Origin: Microbaculum marinisediminis
Lineage (GTDB): Bacteria > Pseudomonadota > Alphaproteobacteria > Rhizobiales > Tepidamorphaceae
Assembly: GCF_025397915.1 (NCBI RefSeq)
Contig: NZ_JALIDZ010000008.1
Span: 1-64,000, forward strand
Direction of reading: 5' to 3'
Length of the DNA stretch: 64,000 nt
Made by a program: the position numbers and the translations under genes. Numbering within the stretch: the stretch's first letter is position 1; each line of letters starts with the position of its first letter. Positions 38,540 through 47,279 of this stretch are shown in pieces. The notes beneath the pieces were generated by a model. It ran no database searches, had not been told where the DNA came from, and saw only the letters and a program-made list of their open reading frames with translations.

Positions 38540-39436
38540 ATGTTCGGCGAATGGCTCTGGGCGGTCTTCACGGTGACCGCCGCCGGTGCGCAGACGATGC
38601 GCAACGCCATGCAGAAGGAGCTCACCGCAACGCTCGGCACGGTCGGCGCAACGCATGTGCGCTTTCTGTTCGGCCTGCCGTTCGCCGTCGTGTTTCTGAT
38701 CGCGGTCGTTGCCGTCACCGGCGAAGCCCCGCCGCTGCCGGGCGCGAGCGCCCTGGCCTGGACCGCCGTGGGCGCCGGCATGCAGTTCGGTGCTACCGCG
38801 CTGATGCTGGCGGCGATGGACCTGCGCTCCTTCGTCGTCGCCATCGCCTACACCAAGACCGAACCCGTTCTGGTTCTGCTTTTCTCGGTCGTGTTCCTGT
38901 CCGAGCTGCCGACCGGCACGGTCGTGCTCGCCGTCGTGATCGCCACTGCGGGCGTCCTGCTGATGTCCTGGCCGACCGGGACGGCGAACCGCGACGGCAT
39001 CGCCCGCGCGAGCGCGCTCGGCGTCGGCTCGGGCGCGATGTTCGCCCTGTCGGCGGTCGCCTATCGCGGCGGCATCCAGGCCAGCACCGCCGATAGCTTC
39101 ATCATTGCCGCCTCCAGCACCCTCGTGGTGGCGCTCGCCCTGCAGACGGCGACGGTCACCGCACTGCTCCTGCTGCGGCGGCCGCAGACGCTGCGCTCGA
39201 TCCTGCGGATGTGGCGGCCGTCCATGACTGCCGGGTTCCTCGGCGCGCTCGCCTCCCAGTTCTGGTTTCTCGCCTTCGCGATCCAGCATGCCGCGCCGGT
39301 GCGCACCCTCGGCCTGATCGAGATCCTGTTCGCCCAGATCGTGTCGCGGCGCCTGTTCCGCCAACAGACGTCGCGCATCGAGGCCGTCGGCATCGGCCTG
39401 CTCGTGCTCGGCGTCATCATGATCCTGTACGGGTGA
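38540..39436 (+). CDS. DMT (EamA) family transporter
   Basis: A 298-residue ten-helix membrane protein with two EamA halves. The first ends near LLMSWPTG (about 150) and the second begins ASALGVGSGAMFALSAVAYRGG. Such proteins usually export amino acids, nucleobases or sugars. It begins 40 bases after the SDR gene on the same strand. No regulatory site is visible. The substrate is unknown. Confidence 0.85.
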   Translation: MFGEWLWAVFTVTAAGAQTMRNAMQKELTATLGTVGATHVRFLFGLPFAVVFLIAVVAVTGEAPPLPGASALAWTAVGAGMQFGATALMLAAMDLRSFVVAIAYTKTEPVLVLLFSVVFLSELPTGTVVLAVVIATAGVLLMSWPTGTANRDGIARASALGVGSGAMFALSAVAYRGGIQASTADSFIIAASSTLVVALALQTATVTALLLLRRPQTLRSILRMWRPSMTAGFLGALASQFWFLAFAIQHAAPVRTLGLIEILFAQIVSRRLFRQQTSRIEAVGIGLLVLGVIMILYG

Positions 39437-39575
39437 CGCCGCAGCCGCCCGGCGCAGTCCATGCGTCCGGCGGCGACATCTCGGTCGGCCTCCACGACGC
39501 CCAGGCGCACGAAGGGGCACCGGATTTGCCCGGTTTTTCAACTTTCCGACAATACGGATTTTCTAGCCGTCGAAA

Positions 39576-39604
39576 TTGACCGCATAGATCAGGGGACATA
39601 GTTT
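39576..39604 (+). promoter_or_regulatory. promoter of the branched-chain type ABC operon
   Basis: TTGACC (39576-39581) and TAGTTT (39599-39604) with 17 bases between precede the binding-protein gene by about 45 bases. Surrounding DNA is locally A+T-rich. A good ribosome site (GAGGGAGAG) sits before the ATG at 39649. Confidence 0.45.
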
Positions 39605-39648
39605 GATACCAAAATTACAATAGGCAATCGCCATCGAGGGAGAGAACC

Positions 39649-40824
39649 ATGTGGAAGGCCAATGCAGTCGTCCTGGTACTCGCAGCCGGTCTTGCCGGCT
39701 TCGGCACCGCCCAGGCGCAGGAGACCGTCAAGATCGGCGTGATCCTGCCCCTGACCGGCCCCTTCGCCGATACCGGCATACAGGTCGATAACGGCATCAA
39801 GCTGTACATGAAGGAAAACGGAGACACCGTCGCCGGCAAGACGGTCGAGATCATCACCAAGGACGTCGGCGGCATCGCCCCGGACGTCGCCAAGCGTCTG
39901 GCCACGGAACTGGTCGTCCGCGACAAGGTCGACATCCTCGCCGGTTTCGCGCTGACGCCGAACGCGCTGGCCGTCGGGCCGATCTCCGAGGAAGCCAAGA
40001 AGTTCATGGTCGTGATGAACGCCGCGACCTCGATCATCACTACCAAGTCGCCCTACATGGCCCGCGTCTCGATGACCACGCCGATGGTCAACGAGGTTCT
40101 CGGCAAATGGGCCTACGACAACGGCGTCCAGGAAGCCTATACGATCAACGCCGACTACGGGCCGGGCAACGACGCCCAGTCCGCGTTCCAGCGGGCCTTC
40201 GAGGCCGCCGGCGGCAAGATCGTCGGCGCCGACAAGACCCCGGTCGCCAACCCGGACTTCTCGGCGTTCGTCCAGCGCGCCAAGGACGCCAATCCGCAGG
40301 GCATCTGGGTCTTCATCCCGGGCGGCGCCCAGCCCGCCGCCCTCGGCAAGGCCCTCGCCGAGCGCGGCCTGACGCCCCAGAACACCACGATCATGGGTCA
40401 GGGCGAGCTCACCTTCGAGGCGGCGCTCGAGTCGATGGGCGACAGCGCCGTCGGCATCATCACCGGCTTCCATTACGACTACAATCACAAGTCGGACATG
40501 AACGCCGCCTTCGTGAAGGCGTACAACGCGATGTTCGGCCGCAACCCGGACATCTATTCGGTCGGCGGCTATGACGGCATGCACCTCATCTACGCGGCGC
40601 TGGAGAAGACCGACGGCAGCACCGACGGCGAGGCGCTGATCGACGCCGCCAAGGGCATGGCCTGGGAAAGCCCGCGCGGCCCGATGTCGATCGACCCCGA
40701 GACCCGGGACGTGATCGAGAACATCTATATCCGCCGCGTCGAGAAGGGCCCGAACGGCAAGTTGATCAACGTCGAGTTCGACAAGGTCGAGAACGTCAAG
40801 GACCCGGTGAAGGCGCGCATGTAG
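39649..40824 (+). CDS. branched-chain amino-acid type ABC substrate-binding protein
   Basis: A 391-residue periplasmic protein of the LivK/Peripla_BP_6 type. Signal peptide MWKANAVVLVLAAGLAGFGTAQA is followed by QETVKIGVILPLTGPFADTG, the LivJ-like start. Later motifs include SIDPETRDVIENIYIRRVEKG. It heads five genes in the order SBP, two permeases and two ATPases, with tight spacing after the second. LivK relatives carry many ligands, including aromatic acids and short amides, so leucine is only one choice. Confidence 0.9.
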   Translation: MWKANAVVLVLAAGLAGFGTAQAQETVKIGVILPLTGPFADTGIQVDNGIKLYMKENGDTVAGKTVEIITKDVGGIAPDVAKRLATELVVRDKVDILAGFALTPNALAVGPISEEAKKFMVVMNAATSIITTKSPYMARVSMTTPMVNEVLGKWAYDNGVQEAYTINADYGPGNDAQSAFQRAFEAAGGKIVGADKTPVANPDFSAFVQRAKDANPQGIWVFIPGGAQPAALGKALAERGLTPQNTTIMGQGELTFEAALESMGDSAVGIITGFHYDYNHKSDMNAAFVKAYNAMFGRNPDIYSVGGYDGMHLIYAALEKTDGSTDGEALIDAAKGMAWESPRGPMSIDPETRDVIENIYIRRVEKGPNGKLINVEFDKVENVKDPVKARM

Positions 40825-40911
40825 TCCCGCCGGGGCCGCACAGAACGGGCGACCGGGCCTCTGGTCCGGTCGCCGCATCCCTGAAACGACGCGAAAAACA
40901 GGCAGCGGGGC

Positions 40912-41778
40912 ATGGGCGCGCAGATCCTGGGCGTTCTTTTCGACGGGTTCGCCTACGGAATGCTTCTTTTTCTGCTGTCCGTCGGCCTGTCGGTGACGCT
41001 GGGGCTGATGAACTTCATCAACCTCGCGCATGGCGCCTTCGCCATGATCGGCGGCTACGTCGCCGTCACCCTGATGAATTATCTCGGCTGGCCGTTCCTT
41101 GCCTCCCTGCCGATGGCCTTCCTCGCCGCCGCCATCGTCAGCGTGGCGCTCGAGCGCACCCTGTTCCGCCGGCTCTACACGTCCGATCCGCTGCAACAGG
41201 TGCTGTTCACGATCGGCCTCGTCTTCGTCATTTCCGCGATCGCCGCCTACCTGTTCACCACCGAAGTCCAGCCGGTGCGGGTGCCGGACTATCTGCGCGG
41301 GTCGATCGAGGCGATCGACTACACGTTCGGCGTCTACCGCATCTTCCTGATCGCCGTGGCCCTCGTCATCACCGCGCTGCTGGTCATCGGCCTCGAATAC
41401 ACCCGCTTCGGCGCCATGGTGCGCGCCGCCGTCGACAACCAGCGCATGGCCAGCGGACTGGGCATCGACGTCGAGACCGTGTTCGCCATCACCTTTGCGC
41501 TCGGCAGCGGCCTCGCCGGTCTCGGCGGCGCGTTGTCGATCGAGATCGTCGGCCTCGATCCCTCCTTCGCCTTCCACTACCTCGTCTACATGCTGATCGT
41601 GGTCGCCGTCGGCGGCCTCGGCTCGATCCGCGGCTCCTTCGTCGCCGCCACGCTTCTCGGCATCGGCGATGTCGCAGGCAAGTACTATGTTCCCGAGATC
41701 GGCGCCTTCCTGATCTACGGACTGATGATCGGCATCCTGTTCTTCGTGCCGCTCGGTCTGTTCGGCAAGCGGGCGTGA
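40912..41778 (+). CDS. LivH-type ABC permease
   Basis: A 288-residue inner-membrane permease. It shows LLFLLSVGLSVTLGLMNFINLAHGAFAMIGGYV (LivH start) and VETVFAITFALGSGLAGLGGAL, the EAA-like loop. Its stop overlaps the GTG start of the next permease (GTGA). Part of the five-gene liv-type operon. Confidence 0.93.
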   Translation: MGAQILGVLFDGFAYGMLLFLLSVGLSVTLGLMNFINLAHGAFAMIGGYVAVTLMNYLGWPFLASLPMAFLAAAIVSVALERTLFRRLYTSDPLQQVLFTIGLVFVISAIAAYLFTTEVQPVRVPDYLRGSIEAIDYTFGVYRIFLIAVALVITALLVIGLEYTRFGAMVRAAVDNQRMASGLGIDVETVFAITFALGSGLAGLGGALSIEIVGLDPSFAFHYLVYMLIVVAVGGLGSIRGSFVAATLLGIGDVAGKYYVPEIGAFLIYGLMIGILFFVPLGLFGKRA

Positions 41779-42815
41779 CGATGACCGAGACGCCGGCAAA
41801 GACCGAAGCGGCGACGGCCCCGGCGTTCAGCGCGGGCGCCGGCGTCGATCCGCGCGCCTTCCTTGCGGGACAGGCCCGCTGGAGCGTCTTCGAGGTCCTG
41901 TTCTGGCTTGCCGCGATCCTGCCGTTCTTCCTGCTGCCGACCTATCTGAGCCTGGCCAGCCAGATCGCCATCACCGCGCTGTTCGCCCTCTCTCTCGACC
42001 TGATCCTGGGCTATGCCGGCATCATTTCGCTCGGCCACGCCGTGTATTTCGGCGTCGGCGCCTATACCGCCGGGATCATCTCGAAATACGGCTGGGGCGA
42101 GCCGATCAGCGGCCTTGTCATCTCGGCCTTCGCGGCGGCCATCGTCGGATACCTGACCAGCTTCCTGATCGTGCGCGTGCAGCACCTGGCGCTGCTGATG
42201 ATCACGCTCGGCCTCGGCTTCATCGCCGTGGAGCTGGCCAACAGCGCCGCCTGGCTGACCGGCGGTGCCGACGGCCTTCTCGGCGTCGACACCTGGCCGA
42301 TCTTCGGCGTGTGGGACTTCGATCTGTGGGGCCGGACCGCCTATGTCTATGCGCTGGTCGTGCTGTTCATCCTGTTCGTCGTGTCGCGCCGCCTCGTGCA
42401 TTCGCCCTTCGGCCTGTCCCTGCGCGGCATCCGCGAGAACGCGGTGCGCATGCCGGCGATCGGCGCGCCGAACCAGCGCCGCCTGCAGAAGGTCTACGTC
42501 ATCTCCGCGGCGATCGCCGGTGTCGCCGGCGCGCTGCTCACCCAGACCACCGAATTCGCTTCGCTCGAGGTGCTCGGCTTCCAGCGCTCCGCCGACCTCG
42601 CCGTCATGCTGATCCTCGGCGGCACCGGTCGCCTGTATGGCGCGATCGTCGGCGCGGCCATCTTCATGATCGCCCGCGACCAGCTCGCCGACATGAACCC
42701 GCAGTACTGGTATTTCTGGATCGGCCTCCTGCTGATGGCCGTCGTGCTGTTCCTGCCCGACGGCATCGTCGGCGGCCTCGCCCGGCTGGTGCCCGCGCGC
42801 TGGAGGAAACCGTGA
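41775..42815 (+). CDS. LivM-type ABC permease
   Basis: A 346-residue second permease, with SLDLILGYAGIISLGHAVYFGVGAY and IAGVAGALLTQTTEFASLEVL, the LivM signature. It begins with GTG at 41775, overlapping the previous gene, or ATG at 41781. It ends overlapping the GTG start of the ATPase gene. The N-terminal 35 residues are hydrophilic, a common LivM variant. Confidence 0.92.
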   Translation: MTMTETPAKTEAATAPAFSAGAGVDPRAFLAGQARWSVFEVLFWLAAILPFFLLPTYLSLASQIAITALFALSLDLILGYAGIISLGHAVYFGVGAYTAGIISKYGWGEPISGLVISAFAAAIVGYLTSFLIVRVQHLALLMITLGLGFIAVELANSAAWLTGGADGLLGVDTWPIFGVWDFDLWGRTAYVYALVVLFILFVVSRRLVHSPFGLSLRGIRENAVRMPAIGAPNQRRLQKVYVISAAIAGVAGALLTQTTEFASLEVLGFQRSADLAVMLILGGTGRLYGAIVGAAIFMIARDQLADMNPQYWYFWIGLLLMAVVLFLPDGIVGGLARLVPARWRKP

Positions 42816-43582
42816 CCGCGCCGGCACTGGCCACCCGCGGCCTCGACAAGCAGTTTGGTTCGCTGCGGGTCGCCCAGTCGATCGACATCATCCTGCCGCA
42901 GGGCGCGCGCCACGCGCTGATCGGGCCAAACGGCGCCGGCAAGACGACCCTGATCAACATGATCACCGGCATGCTGCGCCCCGATTCCGGCCGCATCCTG
43001 CTGGGTGGCGAGGACATCACCGCGCTCAAGCCGGATGCACGAGTCAAGAAGGGCCTGGCCCGCACATTCCAGATCAACACCCTGTTCCCGCATCTGACCG
43101 CGCTGGAATCGGTCACGCTGGCCGTCTGCGAACGCCGCGGCGAAGCCGGCAATTGGTGGCGGCCGCTGCCCAACCATGCCGATGCGGTCGACGAGGCCTA
43201 CACGATCCTCGCCGCGATGCAGCTCGGCCCGGTGTGCCTCAGGCCGACGCACGCGCTCGCCTACGGCCAGCAGCGGCTGCTGGAAATCGCGCTGGCGCTG
43301 GCGACGAGACCGAAGGTTCTCTTGCTCGACGAACCCGCCGCAGGCGTGCCGAGCGGCGAGAGCGCCGCCCTGTTCGAGGCGATCGCCGGCCTGCCGGACG
43401 ACATCACCGTGCTGTTCATCGAGCACGACATGAACATCGTGTTCCGCTTCGCCACGCGCATCATCGTGCTGGTCGGCGGCGCGACCCTGGTGGAGGGCAC
43501 GCCGCAGGAGATTTCCTCCGACTCGCGGGTCCGCGAGGTCTATCTCGGCAGCACGCAGCCGCACGGAGCCCGACATGGCTGA
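42812..43582 (+). CDS. LivG-type ABC ATPase
   Basis: A 256-residue ATPase. It has Walker A GPNGAGKTT, the LivG loop GLARTFQINTLFPHLTALE, a signature region ALAYGQQRLLEIALAL (LSGGQ variant) and Walker B VLLLDEPAAGV with FIEHDM. The GTG start at 42812 overlaps the previous stop; a longer open frame upstream is only the shadow of livM. Its stop lies inside the start of the next ATPase gene. Confidence 0.93.
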   Translation: MTAPALATRGLDKQFGSLRVAQSIDIILPQGARHALIGPNGAGKTTLINMITGMLRPDSGRILLGGEDITALKPDARVKKGLARTFQINTLFPHLTALESVTLAVCERRGEAGNWWRPLPNHADAVDEAYTILAAMQLGPVCLRPTHALAYGQQRLLEIALALATRPKVLLLDEPAAGVPSGESAALFEAIAGLPDDITVLFIEHDMNIVFRFATRIIVLVGGATLVEGTPQEISSDSRVREVYLGSTQPHGARHG

Positions 43583-44291
43583 ACCGCTGCTCGCACTGTC
43601 CGATGTCCGCGCGGGCTATGGCGAGTCCATCGTGCTCGACGGCGTTTCCTTCGAGGTACCCGAGACCGGCAGCCTCGCCGTTCTGGGCCGCAACGGCGTC
43701 GGCAAGTCGACGCTGCTGCTGACCATCATGGGCTACACCACCGTGGAGCGCGGCGCGATCCGCTGGCGCGGCCTGGACGTCACGCGAAGGGCCCCGTTCC
43801 GCCGGGCGCGCGCCGGCATCGGCTGGGTGCCGCAGGAGCGCGACATCTTCGCGACGCTGTCGGTGGAGGAGAACCTGACGGTCGCGGCCCGGCCCGGACA
43901 CTGGGATCTCGCCGCCGTCTACGGCCTGTTTCCGCGCCTGGCCGAGCGACGCCAGAACATGGGCAACCAGCTCTCCGGCGGCGAGCAGCAGATGCTGACC
44001 ATCGCCCGCACGCTGATGACCAATCCGGCCATCCTGCTTCTCGACGAGCCGCTGGAGGGCCTCGCCCCCGTCGTCGTCGAGGAACTGTCGTCGGCCATCG
44101 AACGGATGAGCGCGGCGCAGAAGACCGCGCTCATCCTGGTCGAGCAGCATGCCGAGATCGCGCTGTCGCTTACCGAACAGGCGCTCGTCATCGAGCGCGG
44201 CGCCATCGCCCATCGCGGCCCCTCCAGGGCGCTGCTTGACGATAGCGCCGTCCTCGACCGTTATATCGGCCTGAAACTCGCCGAGGCGTGA
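43575..44291 (+). CDS. LivF-type ABC ATPase
   Basis: A 238-residue ATPase, the second of the pair. Walker A GRNGVGKST, LivF-type IGWVPQERDIFATLSVEENL, signature LSGGEQQMLTIAR, Walker B LLLDEPLEGLAP and the QHAEIALSL loop are all present. It ends the operon and is convergent with the IclR gene, 27 bases away. All five parts of the transporter are intact. Confidence 0.94.
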   Translation: MAEPLLALSDVRAGYGESIVLDGVSFEVPETGSLAVLGRNGVGKSTLLLTIMGYTTVERGAIRWRGLDVTRRAPFRRARAGIGWVPQERDIFATLSVEENLTVAARPGHWDLAAVYGLFPRLAERRQNMGNQLSGGEQQMLTIARTLMTNPAILLLDEPLEGLAPVVVEELSSAIERMSAAQKTALILVEQHAEIALSLTEQALVIERGAIAHRGPSRALLDDSAVLDRYIGLKLAEA

Positions 44292-44318
44292 CGCGCTGCC
44301 CGCGTCGGTTGCGCCGGC

Positions 44319-45116
44319 TCAGGCGGTCTCGCCGTTGACGGGGGTCGGGCCGGCCGGTCCGCCAAGCCGCGCTTGCAGGCTGTCCGCCTCCGCCTTCAGC
44401 CGCGAAACGATCCAGGCGATCCGGTCTGAGTCCATGCGCTCGCGGATCGCGGCGACGCTGATCGAGGCGACCACACGACCGCCCAGATCGAACACCGGCA
44501 CGCCGACCGCGCACATGGCCGTGACGATGCGGCCCTCGTTGAAGGAATAGCCCCGGCGGCGCGTCTCCTCCACCAGCGCGGCGAGCTCCGCCGGACCGAA
44601 GCGCGGATAGCCGCCAAGCCGCGGCGCGTTGCTGGCGATCACCTCGGCCACCTCCTCCTGCGGCAGGAACGCGAGCAGCGCGAGGCTGCCGGCCCCGACC
44701 CCGAGCGGACGCCGGTCGCCGGCGTCGAGCGTCAGCGTCTTGATCGGAAACGCGCCGACCTCACGCTCCAGGCACAGCGCGTCGAGCCCTTCGCGCACCG
44801 ACAGGAACACCGTGTCCTCGGTCTCCCGCGCGAGCCGCAACAGCGACGGCCGCGCCAGGTCGCCAATATTGAAGCGCGTCGCCTGCCGGACCAGCCGGAC
44901 GAGCGCGTAGCCGATCAGATAGCGCCGCGTCTCGGGCGACTGATAGACAAACCCGGCGTCCGACAGCGCCGACAGCAGGCGGTGCGTCGTCGCCTTGCCC
45001 AGGCCCGACGCGCGGGCGATGTCGGACAGGCGCCAGCCGGCGGTCGGCTCGCCCGCGAGGAGCTTGAGGATATCGGCCGCGCGCTGGACAGACTGGACGG
45101 TTCGGTCGCCGCTCAC
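44319..45116 (-). CDS. IclR family transcriptional regulator
   Basis: A 265-residue regulator. The winged-helix N-terminus (about 5-65) has VQSVQRAADILKLLAGEPTAGWRLSDIARASGLGKATTHRLL; the C-terminal effector domain (about 85-250) has GYSFNEGRIVTAMCAVGVPVFD, typical of IclR ligand binding. It is the last gene of the nine-gene minus-strand unit and lies nine bases after the SHGG gene. The palindrome at 54193-54209 in front of the unit has the form used by this family. Confidence 0.9.
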   Translation of the reverse strand: MSGDRTVQSVQRAADILKLLAGEPTAGWRLSDIARASGLGKATTHRLLSALSDAGFVYQSPETRRYLIGYALVRLVRQATRFNIGDLARPSLLRLARETEDTVFLSVREGLDALCLEREVGAFPIKTLTLDAGDRRPLGVGAGSLALLAFLPQEEVAEVIASNAPRLGGYPRFGPAELAALVEETRRRGYSFNEGRIVTAMCAVGVPVFDLGGRVVASISVAAIRERMDSDRIAWIVSRLKAEADSLQARLGGPAGPTPVNGETA

Positions 45117-45125
45117 GTCACCGCC

Positions 45126-45959
45126 TCATCCTGCCACCCAGACAAGCAAAATATCGCGCGCCGGCGCGCCGACCCGCGCGCCCATCGCCGCCGCCGTGCG
45201 GTTCACCGCCGAGATGACCCCGTCCTCGAATGTCGAGCGCGCCTCGCCGATCCGGGCTGAGGCGGCGGCCACGGTGAAGGCGGCGATGCCGCGCGTATCC
45301 AGCGCCGGCAGGCGGGCGATGCCAGCGTCCTCGATACCGATCCCGGCGTCGTTGTAGACGGCGGCGAAGCCGTCGACCCGCAGCGCCATCGCCGGATTGC
45401 CGCCGACGAGGCCGCCGTGCGAGCCGGTCACGACGATCTGGCCGACGTCCTCCGGGCCCACCATCGCCGCGGAATCGACGAGCGCGATCCGGCGCGGCCC
45501 GGGCTGGTCGACATAGGCGCGCCCTTCGCCCAGCGGTTCGGGCGTCACGACGACGCTCGGCGCGGCGCGCAGCTTGACCGCCGCATCGCGCGTCGTATCG
45601 CCGGCCCGCACGCCGAGGCGCGCGGCAGCCGGGTTGGCGCGGCTGATCGTTCCCCGCGCGAGCATGTCGCCGGTATCGCCGATCCGGCAACTCAGATGCG
45701 ACACCGCCGCCGCGGCGATGCCGAGAGCGCCGAGATAGGGCAGCGCGCCGATGCCGGCCTCGTCCTTGCCGATGCCGGCATCGCACAGGATCACAGCGCG
45801 GACGCCGCCCGCCGCCGCCAGATAGCCAGGATAGCGCCCGCCGTGCGAGCCCGACACGACGACACCGCCCGCGGCCTCGGCCGGGAGCTTGGTGATCGTA
45901 TCGGCGACGACGACCCCGTGGGGTAGGTCGTGCCCCCGGGTGTCTGAACGAACCGTCAT
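45126..45959 (-). CDS. unrecognised protein with internal duplication and two SHGG motifs
   Basis: A 277-residue protein that I cannot place in a family. Two repeats are visible: SHGG 38-41, DAGIG 60-64 and RIGD 92-95 in the first; SHGG 180-183, DAGIG 204-208 and RIGE 236-239 in the second. The 32-residue DAGIG-to-RIG spacing is identical in both. Each then has a G-I-S...N..AA..G pattern. This suggests a two-fold symmetric enzyme with a Ser-His site per half. No signal or membrane segment. It lies nine bases after the aminotransferase and nine before the regulator, so it belongs to the same pathway. Confidence 0.8.
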   Translation of the reverse strand: MTVRSDTRGHDLPHGVVVADTITKLPAEAAGGVVVSGSHGGRYPGYLAAAGGVRAVILCDAGIGKDEAGIGALPYLGALGIAAAAVSHLSCRIGDTGDMLARGTISRANPAAARLGVRAGDTTRDAAVKLRAAPSVVVTPEPLGEGRAYVDQPGPRRIALVDSAAMVGPEDVGQIVVTGSHGGLVGGNPAMALRVDGFAAVYNDAGIGIEDAGIARLPALDTRGIAAFTVAAASARIGEARSTFEDGVISAVNRTAAAMGARVGAPARDILLVWVAG

Positions 45960-45968
45960 TCCCGGCTC

Positions 45969-47195
45969 CTAGGACGTCTGCTGTACGTTGCCGCGGCGCT
46001 CCGGTACCCCGGTATGCTCGAAACAGATCCGTGCCAGTTCCGCGACGCCCTCCCGGATCATGTGCTCGGCCGGCAGGGCGAAACACAGCCGCATGTAGCT
46101 CTTGGCGGCGTCCGGATCGCAGGCCCATTCCGGCCCCGGATTGAAGGCGACGCCCTGATCCAGCGCCGACTGGGCGAAGGTCCTGACGTCGACATGGTCG
46201 GGCAGCTTCAGCCACAGGAAGATCCCGCCCTTCGGCACGAACAGTTCCGCCGACGTGCCGAATTCCCGCTCCAGCGACTCCACCATCACGTCCAGCTTGC
46301 GGCGCAGCGCGGCCTTCAGGCTCGCCACGTGCTGATCGAACGTCGCACCGAAATATTCGGCGATGACCATCTGCTCGATCGCCGGAGACCCGGCATCGGT
46401 CTTGCGGGCGAGCACGCGCGACAGCACGTCCCAGCCGCCAACGACGTAGCCGACCCGGAGCGCGGGCGCCAGCGACTTGGAGAACGAGCCGATATGGACG
46501 ACGCGCGAGGGATCGAGCGCGTAGAGCGCCGGCGGCTGGCCCTCCTCCCAGGCGAGATCGGTGTAGCACTCGTCCTCGATGATCGGCACGCCGTACTCGG
46601 CGGACAGCGCCAGCAGCTGCCGGCGTCGCGCGAGCGGCATTACCGATCCGGTCGGGTTCTGCACCGTCGGTATGGTGTAGATGAACTTCGGCGTCACGCC
46701 GCGCCCGGCGAGGTCCTTCAGGATGGTCTCGAGCGCGTCCATGCGGATGCCGTCCGAATCGAGCGGCGCGCCGATCACCTCGACGCCGAGGCGCTGGAGC
46801 TTGCCGATCGCCCCGCCATAGGTGAAGTCCTCCAAGATCGCGGTGTCGCCGGCGTCCAGGAAGGTCGCGTTGACCAGATCCATGCCCTGCAGCGAGCCGG
46901 AGGTGAGGACCACGTCATCCGCGGTGCAGCTGATGCCGCGCGTCGCGCCGAGCTTGCGGGCGACGAAGTCGCGCAGCGGCCGATACCCCTGCGGGCCGTC
47001 GCCGAGGTGATACATGGCCAGCCGCGCCCCGTTCTCGCGAATGGCCCTGGCGGCCGCCTCGGCAAGCGCCTCGGTGGGGACCTGGGCGGGATCGTTGTGG
47101 CCGTAGACGAAATTGTATTTCGGCAGGCCGGTGAATCGCGCCGCCGGCTCCGGGCCGTTCGCGCTGAACGCGTCCTTGTACCTGAACTCGGTCAT
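45969..47195 (-). CDS. class I/II PLP aminotransferase
   Basis: A 408-residue aminotransferase of the 2-aminoadipate/MocR type without the GntR helix-turn-helix. It has YHLGDGPQGYRPLRDFVARKL, LTSGSLQGMDLV, IYTIPTVQNPTG, the Asp in EDECYTDLAW and the PLP lysine in SFSKSLAPALRVGY. It would turn an amino acid into the matching 2-oxoacid. Its place between a TPP enzyme and the SHGG gene suggests the oxoacid is the next enzyme's substrate. Confidence 0.9.
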   Translation of the reverse strand: MTEFRYKDAFSANGPEPAARFTGLPKYNFVYGHNDPAQVPTEALAEAAARAIRENGARLAMYHLGDGPQGYRPLRDFVARKLGATRGISCTADDVVLTSGSLQGMDLVNATFLDAGDTAILEDFTYGGAIGKLQRLGVEVIGAPLDSDGIRMDALETILKDLAGRGVTPKFIYTIPTVQNPTGSVMPLARRRQLLALSAEYGVPIIEDECYTDLAWEEGQPPALYALDPSRVVHIGSFSKSLAPALRVGYVVGGWDVLSRVLARKTDAGSPAIEQMVIAEYFGATFDQHVASLKAALRRKLDVMVESLEREFGTSAELFVPKGGIFLWLKLPDHVDVRTFAQSALDQGVAFNPGPEWACDPDAAKSYMRLCFALPAEHMIREGVAELARICFEHTGVPERRGNVQQTS

Positions 47196-47279
47196 GGCCG
47201 TACTCCCCCTCTACCGGCCGGGCGGTCTGCGCCGCCTCGACCTCGCTGCATGTCAGATCTTGCGCGGCGCGCCGTGTCG

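Noticed and set aside
39589-41799. A 736-codon minus-strand frame opposite the binding-protein and permease genes
   Set aside because: Asp/Gly/His-rich with no domain, and completely opposite intact liv-type genes.
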